This document shows positions 36,562-45,833 of a DNA stretch of 64,000 bases, piece by piece. Within the stretch, counting starts at the first letter, position 1. Every line of letters starts with the position of its first letter. The position numbers and the translations under genes were made by a program. Source of the DNA: Cocos nucifera (Eukaryota; Streptophyta; Magnoliopsida; Arecales; Arecaceae); NCBI GenBank assembly GCA_006176705.1, contig QRFJ01000055.1, positions 1,364,001-1,428,000 on the forward strand, written 5' to 3'. Under the pieces are notes generated by a model that was given only the letters and a program-made list of their open reading frames with translations, was not told the DNA's origin and did no database searches.

Positions 36562-36856
36562 AGAAGGAGTCATGTTGTACCAGGGATTGCTATGGTGGTG
36601 ATCAAGTTAGAAGAAGAGCACAATCAAGGTGGATGCTCTCATGTATAAGAAGAAGTCAGATGGAGCTCAGTGCGAGGTGGAGCTCTAGGTGGAGATGGAT
36701 TAGGCATGAGACTTAGTTTGGGATCGAGCGACCTAGCTCGACTTTCATGTTTGTCGATCCATGAGTAGCAGGCAGTAGTCCCAAGACATAGGGGTGGTAT
36801 CATATAGAAAGCTCTCAGATTTAAGGTGGAGCCAAAGAACGAGTCAAGATAGAGAA

Positions 36857-37909
36857 TGTTGGAATCTTATGCCTCAAGATTCATTTCACAGTAAGCCAAG
36901 AATGAATTCAAAAGCCATGAGAAAAGGATTAGCCAATACAGTCGACTGGCTTGGATATGCAGCCAAGCTGGTTTGGGGTGAGATCAAGCTAGCTCAAGGT
37001 AGATCTGAGCTAGCTCTCTCAGACAGATAGAAAGCTATGCTCGAGTGAGACGCAGTTGAGCCGGCTCGACTATGGATCGAGCCAGCTCAACGGAGGCAAA
37101 CAGCACGCATGAGCACACGTGCAAAAGTCTTTTCATGGGATCTACAGCCCTTGACTCATGGACTTGGTCTAGTCACGGGGTCTATGGAGCTATTGTGCTA
37201 TCTAGTAGCCAGGAGAGCACACTGGAGCTGATCGGATAGTTATTGGATTGATCAGGACTTATAAGAAGACTAGACGATCTAAGAAGAAAGGAGTCTCAAA
37301 AAAATCTCTTAGGCGGCGTAGAGACAAGACAGGGAGTACTAGAGTGCTACAATAGTGCCTCTCTAAAAGCATGGAGGGCTGAGAGAGACTCAGTAGTGCA
37401 GCAACCGAGGAGAGTATCTCAACATAGTGTGCTAGGAGCTTCTCAAGAAGATCAAGCACCAGATCTCAGGGAGAGCCAGGGGTCCCAGGGAGCACCAGGA
37501 GCATTAAGAAAGCTGGGAGTGCTCTGAAATGGTGGGGTTGCCTAGGGACAGAGGCTGGGACTTGATGTAGAGGCTAAGAGGATTACAGAGTGTCCAGGGA
37601 TATCAAGGGCCTTGGACTGGTAGATCTATAAGGGGGGTCTTCTTGGGATTACTTTGAGAGCGTTGTATGGGTGAGTGCTTCTGGATCCTGAGAGAGGGTT
37701 GGTGAGTTGAGATTGTATCTTCTCTATTATTTTTTCTTAGTAGTGAAGCATTGCATGTTTAGTGGATATAGGCACTTGGGCTGAATCACATATATGGTTG
37801 TGTTCGTTTGTCTTTTTCTATCTTTTCATAGCAACAGGTGGTGCCATATCTCCTACATGTGATCTTGGGTAGGTGATCCATGTTCCATAGTTATGGATCT
37901 ACCCTAACA
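36857..37909 (+). repeat. 3' LTR of element T
   Basis: Direct copy of 35491-36547. It has an additional ctgagagagggtt insertion near 37688. Confidence 0.92.
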
Positions 37910-38290
37910 GCTAGAGAAAATGAAGACTCATCTAGCCAAGCATAACCCCAATAAGTACTACCTCTACCATCATAACCACAATCACGATACTGAAGAATGC
38001 ATCTAGCTCTAAGACAAAATTGAGAAGCTAATCAGAAGAGGCCACCTGGATCGATTCCTCCGACGTCGGCAGGAAAGAAGAAAAGATCGGCCAAGAGCTC
38101 TGCCATAGCCTGAACCACCCTGAAGGGATGAGCCATAGGGAGGTCAGCCCCCACTTGGAATCATCAATACCATTACTAGGAGACATTGGCAAGAAGAAGC
38201 TAATGGATCCACAGAGCCCGCAAAGAGGTAGAGGACAGAGGAGCCCATCACTTTCATCGAACAAGATGCATAGGGGGTCCAATTTCTGCA

Positions 38291-38780
38291 TAATGATATA
38301 GTTATAGTTACTTTAAATATTGTTGATTATGATATATGTCATATTTTGATTGATAATAGAAGCTCTATAGATATTTTATTTTATGAAGTATTCTCTAAAA
38401 TATCTATATCTGATGATCACATGAAACTAATAAGTTCTCCATTAGTAAGATTCACCGACGATGCAGTACCAGTTAAAGGAATAATAACTTTATCTATTAT
38501 GGTAGGTCAATATCTAAAGCAGTCCAAGGCCTAAGTTGATTTTCTAGTAGTAAGAACTCCTTCAGCTTATAATGCAATCCTTGGTCGACTTGGTTTGAAT
38601 GCACTTAGGGCTGTGGTTTCGACCTATTACTTAAAGATGAAGTTCCCAACAAGTTATGGGATTGGAGAAGTCGGGGGAGATCAAGCATTGGTGCGACATT
38701 ATTATATCATTGCCTTGCAAAGGAGAAAGCAAGCAGATCCTTGTCTAATAGATGGAATTGATGCCTGAGATGACCCGACC
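38291..38780 (+). pseudogene. Element F aspartic protease
   Basis: Open pieces read ICHILIDNRSSIDILFYEVF and SPLVRFTDDAVPVKGIITLS, then PSAYNAILGRLGLNAL. These match the Tat/gypsy protease (LVDxGSSxDILF and YNAILGRP-like blocks). The catalytic triplet reads Asp-Asn-Arg instead of Asp-Ser-Gly, so the enzyme is dead. It lies directly between gag and reverse transcriptase, as expected. Confidence 0.88.
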
Positions 38781-40290
38781 GAGGAGCAGGGGAAACCAAT
38801 CAATGACCTTGTTGCAGTATCTTTAAATGATGAAAATGAAAATCATACTATTCAAATTGACTCTAACATGAAAGAGGGAGTCAGGAAGTAGTTCATCACC
38901 TTCTTGTGGAAGAATGTCAATGTCTTTGCCTAGGTACCTGCAGATATGCCAAGGATTGATGTAGAAGTAATGGAACATCATTTAGCCATGGATCTTAAAC
39001 GTGGGCCAGTGAAGCAAAAGAAGCATAGCTTTACATCAGAATGACAGAAGGCCATCATAGATGAAGTTAACAAGCTTCTTAAAATCAATTTCATCTAGAA
39101 AGTATCGTATTCGGACTAGATTGCAAATGTCATCCTCGTCAAAAAGGCAAATGGCAAGTGGAGGATGTGCATAAATTTCATAAATTTAAACAAAACTTGT
39201 CCAAAAGACAATTATCCTCTTTTCAGAATTGATCAACTGATGGATGCCACTTCAAGCCATGAGCTTCTCACTTTCATGGATGCCTTCTCTGGTTATAATC
39301 AAATTTGGATGGCACCAGAAGATGAAGAAAAAACTACTTTTATTAGTGACTGTGGTCTTTATTGTTACAGGATTATGCCCTTTGGACAAAAGAATGCAGG
39401 TGCCACTTATTAATGCCTGGTGAACAAAATTTTCAAAGAGCAGATCGATCACCATATGGAGGTCTATGTGGATGACATGCTGGTCAAAAGTTGATCTACG
39501 ATAAATCATATCACTGACCTCGAGAAAACCTTCAACAAATTTTAAAAGTACAAGATGAAGCTGAATCCAATCAAGTGTGCCTTCGGAGTAACCTTAAAAA
39601 AAAATATGAGATTTATAATGTCAAGACATGATATTGAAGCAAATTTTGAGAAGATCAGAGCCATTCAAAAAATGACTGCACCAAAACTAATAAAAGAGGT
39701 CCAATGCTTGATGGGAAAGGTCGCGGCCTTAAGTCGATTCGTTTCTAGATTGATCGAGCATTGCATGCCCTTCTTTCAAATGCTCAAGTAGCTAAAGAAC
39801 TTTTGCTAGACTCCTAAGTGCCAGCAGGCTTTTGAGGAATTAAAGAACTACCTTGCCTCACCTCTTCTCCTCGCCAAACCAGAGTTTGGTGAAGAACTTT
39901 TCTTGTATCTGATGGTGTCACCTGCAGTAATTGGGGCTGTCCTGAATAGAGAGGAGGCAAAAATCCAGAGACCTATCTACTACATAAGCCGAGTTCTAAG
40001 GGATGCTGAAATAAGATATACAAAATTAGAAAAACTAACTTATGCCCTATTGATTACTGCTCGAAAGCTTCGATCTTATTTTCAAGGGCATACGATCATG
40101 CTTCTCACTGATCAGTCTATCAAAGCAGTTCTCCATCGACCCAATATCTTTGGAAGAATAGCTAGATGAATGATTGAGCTTACCGAGTTTGACATCAATT
40201 TTTAGTTGAGACCATCTATTGAAACTCATATATTGGCTGACTTCATGGTAGAGTGCACCATTCTGGATCCCATCGAATCTGAATAGCAAG
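38781..40290 (+). pseudogene. Element F reverse transcriptase and first RNase H
   Basis: VILVKKANGKWRMCINFINL (near 39130), LLTFMDAFSGYNQIWMAPED, YRIMPFGQKNAGATY and MEVYVDDMLVKS (YVDD at 39465-39476) are the polymerase blocks in order. The thumb (KCAFGV) follows near 39570. The first RNase H has QRPIYYISRVLRDAEIRYTK and LRSYFQGHTIMLLTDQS (39975-40110). Stops stand at positions where the family has Trp or Gln, for example after VFA (38930), after TY (39411) and after IAR (40167). The enzyme would make cDNA; it is inactive here through stops, although the catalytic box is intact. Confidence 0.93.
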
Positions 40291-40299
40291 AAATTTGTA

Positions 40300-40540
40300 C
40301 TTTCAATTCTCGGATGAACCTCATTGAAGAAAGAACAGACCTCCTTCAAAACTTCTGGACTCTATATGTAGATGGTTCATCTAATGCTTCAAGAGCTGGT
40401 GCAGGCTTAATTCTAATTAGTCCAGAAGAAGTTATTACTAAGTATGCACTACACTTTGAGTTTTCCACTACAAATAATGAAGCTGAATATAAAGCACTGA
40501 TTGTTGGATTGAGAATAGTACAGAACTTCATCTAGAAGTT
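40300..40540 (+). pseudogene. Element F second (archaeal-type) RNase H
   Basis: NFWTLYVDGSSNASRAGAGL and then STTNNEAEYKALIVGLRIVQ give the Asp and Glu of an RNase H1-like fold after the gypsy RNase H. This acquired second RNase H is known from the Tat lineage. It ends abruptly near 40540 where integrase sequence from the middle of the domain follows, so its last catalytic residue is missing. Confidence 0.9.
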
Positions 40541-41230
40541 AATAGTTTGTAGATTCGACCTACCTTGGATCTTATTATAGATAATGGACATTAGTTTATG
40601 GGAACAAGATTTGCTGAGTTTTGTGAGGATCTGAATATATCTCATCATTTTACATTAGTAGCCCACCGACAGGCAAATGATGAAGCTAAGGTAACAAACA
40701 GGACTTTACTACAAGGGATCAAAGCGAGACTTGAAAGGACAAAAGAAACATGGGTGGACGAACTCTATCATGTTCTCTAGGCTTATAGAACCACTCAAAG
40801 GCTACCAACTGGAGAAACTTCCTTTGCCCTAGCTTTTGGAACTGAAGCAGCAATACCCGTCAAGCTTGGACTTCTCTCAGCACGAGTTGAAGGCTTTAAT
40901 GAACAAGACAACTCACAAGACCTCAGAGAGAACCTCGACTTGCTAGAAGAAAAGTGAGAAAAGGCCCAATTTAGATGATAGCTTGTAAATAGAGGGTGGC
41001 TCGTTATTACAATTTCAGAGTTAGAAGTAAAATTTTCAAAGTTAGAGACCTAGTGTTGTGAAGGGTCAATATCTCCCAACCATAAAGTCAAGGAAAGCTT
41101 GCTCTGAACTGGAAAGGTCCTTATGAGGTCGTAGAAATCGTCCGATCGAAAACATATTACCTAAAGGAGCTCGGAGGGGCAACACTTCCACGATCATGAA
41201 ATTCAGAAAATTTATAAATGTACTATCAAT
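40541..41230 (+). pseudogene. Element F integrase, 5' half deleted
   Basis: The block starts at about 40555 with WILIIDNGH and FAEFCEDLNISHHFTLVAHR, that is, at the second catalytic Asp of the integrase core. QANDEAKVTNRTLLQGIKAR holds the region of the catalytic Glu, and YRTTQRLPTGETSFALAFGT with EAAIPV follows, then the C-terminal DNA-binding part to about 41210. The zinc-binding HHCC domain and the first catalytic Asp are absent: they should lie between the RNase H and this block. The protein could not integrate DNA. Confidence 0.87.
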
Positions 41231-41335
41231 AATCTCATTTCAATAAAATTCTCTTACTTTAACATTTTTATCTTTGGTGCAAAACTATATGATAACAGAA
41301 AATTATCCAACTGAACTTTATTTTCAAATAAAGTA

Positions 41336-42036
41336 GAAGGCCTCCGATTATTTAAGACAAGAGGTTAACCTCATCCAAGCGAGGGTGAAGGCCTCCGATT
41401 ATTTAAGACAAGAGGTTAATTTTATCATAGCGAGGGTGAAGGCCTCCAATTATTCATGGGTGAAGGTCTTTGATTATTTAAGATAGGAGGTTAACCTCAT
41501 CTTAGCGAGGGTGAAGGCCTCTGGTTATTTAAGATAGGAGGTTAATCTCATCCAAGCAAGGATAAAGGCCTTCAGTTATTTAAAATAGGAGGTTAATCTT
41601 ATCGTAGCGAGGGTAAAGGCCTTCGGTTATTTAAGATAGGAGGTTAACCTCATCATAGCGAGGGTGAAGACTTTCAATGATTTAAGATAGGAGGTAAACC
41701 TCATCCAAGTAAGGTTGAAGGCCTCTAGTTATTTAAGATAGGAGGTTAACCTCATTGTAGCGAGGGTGAAGGCCTTCGATTATTCAAGACAGGAGGTTAA
41801 CCTCATCCAAGTGAGGGTGAAGACCTCCGATTATTTAAGATAGGAGGGTGAAGACCTCCGATTATTTAAGATAGGATGTTAACCTCATCATAGCGAGAAT
41901 GAAGGCCTCTAATTATTTAAGATAGGAGGTTAATCTCATCCAAGCGAGGGTGAAGGCCTTCAGTTATTTAAGACAGGAGGTTAACCTTGTTGCAGCGAGG
42001 ATGAAGGCCTTCGATAATTTAAGATAGAAGATAAAC
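41336..42036 (+). repeat. Tandem repeat array, 51-bp unit, about 15 copies
   Basis: The unit begins gaaggcctccgattattt and ends agcgagggt. I count 12 full units, two internal truncated units (the third, 24 bp, and the eleventh, about 31 bp) and one partial end unit. Units of two kinds, ending catccaagcgagggt and catcatagcgagggt in outline, largely alternate. The array lies between the integrase and the antisense gene of element F, a position where Tat elements are known to carry such arrays. Confidence 0.95.
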
Positions 42037-43203
42037 TATGAATATAGAGACTTCTAGATTATGGATACTTTGAATCAAGTTTAAAAATCCTTGTTCATAA
42101 ATAAGGAGGATGAATACACAAAATACAGAATTAAAGCTATTATTTTGAGATGACATCGACATCAAACATAATAAGAAAAGTAAAGAGAAATACGAGCATC
42201 AGACCAAAATAGAACACAAAAAGGTAAATGAAAGATGTCACTTCATTAAAATTAAAGTTTTCTTACACAGGATCCTAAGACTAGTTATGAAAAAAAAAAA
42301 GAAAGAAGAAAGATAGGGAAGCTGAAGTCCTACTCAAAATTGGACTTCGGGCTGTCGGTCCCAACTAATACAAGAGCATGCTTTAGATCGTTAACCTTTT
42401 ATTCTAAATCTCTCCTCGTCGCTAGACTTTCACCAAGTAATTTATTAGCTCTCTAGAGTTCGTCTTCTGTTTCTCTCAATCTTTTCCTCAGAACTATAGA
42501 TTCAACTTCGATGTCCTTCATTACGTTCTCGTTGTAAGTTGTCTGAATCTTGAGTTACAGAAGTTCAACCTTGGTCTTCTCGTGAATCACCAAAATATCC
42601 CCATGATCCTCTTCAAAGAGGCAATTTCCTCTAGATCTCTTTTCGGACCGATCTGAGCTATATCTGCCAACTGCTTTCGAAGCTGGGCATCTCAAAATTG
42701 GCCATATTAAGCTTATTCTTTATATCTTCAATTTGCCTACACCAGTCGATTCGATAAGTATCATATGCGACCTCGGCATCATGCAATTATTTCTAAAGGT
42801 CAGAGAATTTCTTTGACTAGTCCCATTCGTACTCTGCCTTACTTTGGCTCTAGGTTGAACATCTCTCCAGCCGGTCGATCTTCTCTTTTGCCTCATGAAG
42901 TTCGGCCTCAAGAGAACAAATCTTAGCCATCAGGATCTAGGATTTCTCATTGGCATGCTTCTCAGTTTTTGAAAGTTCTTCACTCAGATGATTTTTTTTG
43001 TAGTATTCTTTGAAAAACTGCTTGGAGGATTGGCAAAGAAGATTTATTTCAATAGTAGCCTCAGTATAATTTTTTTTTGATTTTCGAAGCTTGTCCTCAA
43101 TTTTTTTTAGTTTTTTATTAAGGTGGCAAACTTCTTTTCTTAATTTTTTATTAACAGCCTTCAAGAGAATCCCCTGAGGTAGAGGTTCGGCATTGATGGG
43201 AGA

Positions 43204-43325
43204 CTACATTAATACGCGAAAACATCATGACATAACGGTATGAAAAAAAGTTTATTTTTATTACTAAAAATATTTTGAATATAGGAATAGAAAAAAAAAA
43301 GAGTACACTATAGAAAGCCTCCAAC
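43204..43325 (-). other. Possible third intron of the antisense gene
   Basis: On the minus strand a gttgg donor follows PPLE and an intact aatgtag acceptor precedes the frame SPINAEPLPQGILLKAVN. The interior is T-rich. Both sides would join in phase 0. The donor is weak, so this is tentative. Confidence 0.4.
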
Positions 43326-43859
43326 CTCTAAAGGAGGAATAGTGGACGAGCTCGGCATAGCTTCAGCAGCCTTAGGCTCTTGAGCAGGCTCAAAAGTTGC
43401 AGCAAGAAGCTCGATAGAAGGTAAATCGATGGCGGCAACAGAAGGCCCAACTTCATCATCATCGGACTCCCCCATCATGAAATTGAGGTCAAGCTCGAGA
43501 AACCTTTTGGCCATCCTCCCCTGGTAGACCTCGAACCCTTTGAGGAAGGCCTCTTGGGTGAAGGCTATCTTGTTGTCCTTTATTGCTTTAGAGGACTTGA
43601 ATGCCTCAACAGCCCACTCCTTCTCTGCACCAACCTCCTCCTAAGCCTTTTTCCACTTATTCTCTTCCAGAGTTAAGGCAGCCTTCAGTTCTATCGATAT
43701 TTGCTCCACCTTCCAAAGTTCTTCTTGAAGGCACTTGACTTTGGCTAAGTGAGCTTCCCTCAGATGCTAAACCTCTGCTTGGGCCTCTTGGATGGCTTTC
43801 GAAGCCTCGGCCTTGCGAAGGTTTGTTGCTTCTGCACGGGCATATAAATAATGCCCTAG

Positions 43860-43935
43860 TTGCAAATAACAAGATACAAATTATGACCTCAAGGTTTGTT
43901 GGTGTTCAACATGGCATAAGGAAGAAATTAATTAC
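43860..43935 (-). other. Intron of the antisense gene, acceptor AG changed to AA
   Basis: On the minus strand the exon ends SFVAFLE with gag|gtaatt; the next coding block (LGHYLYARAEA) begins after tttgcaa. Removing 76 bases joins the two frames in phase 0. The acceptor would be tttgcag in an active copy; here it reads tttgcaa. Confidence 0.6.
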
Positions 43936-44360
43936 CTCGAGGAAAGCTACAAAGGATTCTCTAATCCTTTCCTCATCATCCGTACGAATCAACTTCTCAA
44001 AAATATGTGGAAGGATGCACCCCTCTATCAAAGACTTGATGACCTCCCAATCGTCCAGAGAGCTCCACTCCTAATTGGAGCTCTCGCCACCAGACCCCCA
44101 AGCTCTCCTAACCATTTTGGTGCCAGTCTTTTTCTTTTTCACCACTCTTTCCTGCTAAGGAAGCACGGAGGTAGCTGCATCATTAGGTGAGGTCAAGCTT
44201 GGAGCTACTACAGTTGCGGGAGTAGGTTCGGCTTGAGTTGGTACAGTCGAATTTGGATCTTCAATCCTTATCAGCTTCGATGGCTCTCTTGAAGAACTAC
44301 CCTTCCTCTTAAGGGTTTTGATTTTTTGGGATAGCCGGTTTAGCTCCTTTGGAGTCATTT

Positions 44361-44428
44361 TTGTGGCAATGAAAGAATATAAGGTTAGAAAAAGAATAAA
44401 ACATCGCTAGCAAAATGTGAAAATGTAC
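44361..44428 (-). other. Intron of the antisense gene, acceptor AG changed to AA
   Basis: On the minus strand the exon ends ctcggtag|gtacat and the next block (MTPKELNRLSQ) begins two bases after ttgccacaa. The 68 bases have a T-rich 3' end. The join in phase 1 keeps the frame. The acceptor reads CAA where CAG is expected. Confidence 0.55.
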
Positions 44429-45100
44429 CTACCGAGTTGAGTGGACTTAAGCCAAGATTGAATAATGTTTGGGCTTCTAATAAGTTGGATAGTGAAGGGG
44501 CTCGGTAGTTTCTTAATTTATTGGTCAAGTCGAGGTCCTTTCTTTTCAATCCAGGAGCTCGATGAATAGAGTCTCTCAACTACCTCCAAGGAGGAAGCCC
44601 TAGTTCTAAGGATAGGAGATATAAAAAAAAAAATTTTCTTCTAGTTGTGAATGGAAGAAGTAGCGCCCTTGAGCATCCCCTTCTTGCCAAACTGTAGGAA
44701 CAGATACCACCAATCCTTGATGGTAGGATGATACTTGAAAGTAAAGTAATTATGAAATAAAAAAATCAATGGATGGACTTCGGTTGATATGCAAAGAGAG
44801 AAAAAACCTACAATAAACCTAAATGAGTTCAAAACCATTGAGGCGAATGAGATATTTAAAAATAAAAAATAGAGCTATAATAAAAGAATGGATCAGAAGT
44901 CGGAATCCAACTCAAAAAGCCTCAGTATACAAACAAAAGCGACCTAGGGAAGGAGCACAAGCTCGGTCCAAAAAGCTCTAGTTCGTATTCAGAAGAAATT
45001 CTATACTATATCCTTATGAAAGAAAAGTCTTCGAGATGTAAGCAGTAGGAAATGATCTCAGAAAGAAAGGTCGGTAGAGGTGTCCTAATGGGTTTGGTAG

Positions 45101-45833
45101 TTTTCCTAAGACTAGGATCAAGCAAGTTTGGGTAGGCCGAACTTCAAGAACCAGAGGACCAAGATACTTCGAAAGATATTTGGATCAAACCTAACTAAAA
45201 AAATACTCAAAAAATCAAAAGAAAATGGTTATAAAATCTTGGAAAGAACCTGGAAGGAATAGGAAACCCTTATAAAGAAGCCAAAAAAGCAAAAGTGGAA
45301 GAAAAGAAAGAAAATGAAGAGAAAAGGAGTCGAGAGACTAACCTAAATCAGTTCAAGGACTCGAGAAAGCAATTGGAAGAGAGGGGGGCTAATGGAAAAG
45401 GCACCGGCGGTCGGAGAAGTGGCGATGAAGGGAGAACGAAATGTCTGGAGAAGATGAAGGAAACAAAAGAATGAAAGAAGATCCAGGTAGAGGAAGGAAG
45501 TCAGGAGAGGAGGGGCTTAAATAGTCAGGAAAAAATTTGGGAGGTTATGATTGCTGATCCTCTCTAGCCACCCCCCACTTGCCCCATGTTCCACTTGCAA
45601 CTAACATCTGACAAGACAAATAATGATGCCATACTTAGAGCACCATGCCAGAAGGAAAATTTAAATGCCACGATCATTTCAAATCATTTAGTCATTAAGA
45701 AAGCTTCGACGCCAGTCGAAAAGGCCAAAACTTTTCACCTTCTAAGGTAGGAAATCAGTAGAGGACTTCTGCAACTGTTATTTTGGTACTTTCTTCATTC
45801 GATCTTCGAATTTGGGAGTAGGAGGATAAGTAT
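45101..45833 (-). other. Leader and promoter region of the antisense gene; polypurine tract of element F
   Basis: No coding region is seen. On the minus strand the sequence ctatttaag (45516-45524) is followed by pyrimidine-rich leader sequence, as expected for a promoter and 5' untranslated region. On the plus strand the last 25 bases (gggagtaggaggataag at 45814-45830) form the polypurine tract next to the 3' LTR. Confidence 0.55.
45516..45524 (-). promoter_or_regulatory. TATA-like box for the antisense gene
   Basis: ctatttaag on the minus strand, about 400 bases before the first recognisable coding sequence and the only good TATA-like word there. Confidence 0.45.

Larger units (their letters stand above)
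35491..37909 (+). mobile_element. LTR element T with a 309-bp internal region, inserted in the gag of F
   Basis: Two direct repeats (35491-36547, 1057 bp; 36857-37909, 1053 bp) run TGTTGGAATC ... CCTAACA and differ by scattered substitutions and one short insertion. Between them are only 309 bp with a Met-type primer site and a purine-rich end (aagatagagaa). No coding capacity is present. The layout is that of a TRIM, but with LTRs far longer than usual. The flanks are gtcag and gctag, not a clean duplication. The gag sequence of F is otherwise continuous across it. Confidence 0.88.
34209..38290 (+). pseudogene. Element F gag, interrupted by element T
   Basis: The likely start is ATG at 34209 (MPLKRNLTQQSTISTARS). 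After a low-complexity N-terminus, broken frames give ESYDETTDLVDHLKTFKTI (near 34756), the start of the gypsy gag core, and further blocks to about 35300. The gene is cut at 35490 by element T and continues at 37910 with a zinc-finger-like block with YYLYHHNHNHDTEEC (near 37960) and KIEKLIRRGHLDRFLRRR (to 38080). Stops are frequent. The product would be the capsid and nucleic-acid-binding protein. Confidence 0.82.
42335..45100 (-). pseudogene. Antisense gene of Tat element F (putative gypsy-type transposon protein, PF04195-like), apparently multi-exon
   Basis: The minus strand carries a gene opposite to gag-pol. The N-terminal part (44900-44640) has SLCSFPRSLLFVY, then NSFRFIVGFFSLC (near 44815), WWYLFLQFGKKGMLKGATSS (from 44724) as in PF04195 proteins found in plant gypsy elements. 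The middle (44160-44360) is a Lys/Ser/Thr-rich linker; the C-terminal part (43860 to 42335) is a long coiled coil (for example KKLRKEVCHLNKKLKKIEDK at 43140). Three intron-like gaps with donor-like GT separate the open pieces (44361-44428, 43860-43935, about 43204-43325). Stops and two lost acceptors make it a pseudogene. Antisense ORFs are known in Tat elements; the function is unknown. Confidence 0.78.

Noticed and set aside
41336..42036. Regularly spaced repeats resembling a CRISPR array
   Set aside because: The repeats are contiguous 51-bp units without unique spacers, in a plant retrotransposon. It is an ordinary tandem array.
42335..45100. A DNA transposase gene, suggested by the Pfam name of PF04195
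   Set aside because: The family occurs as antisense ORF of gypsy elements; I see no transposase catalytic motif and no terminal inverted repeats around it.
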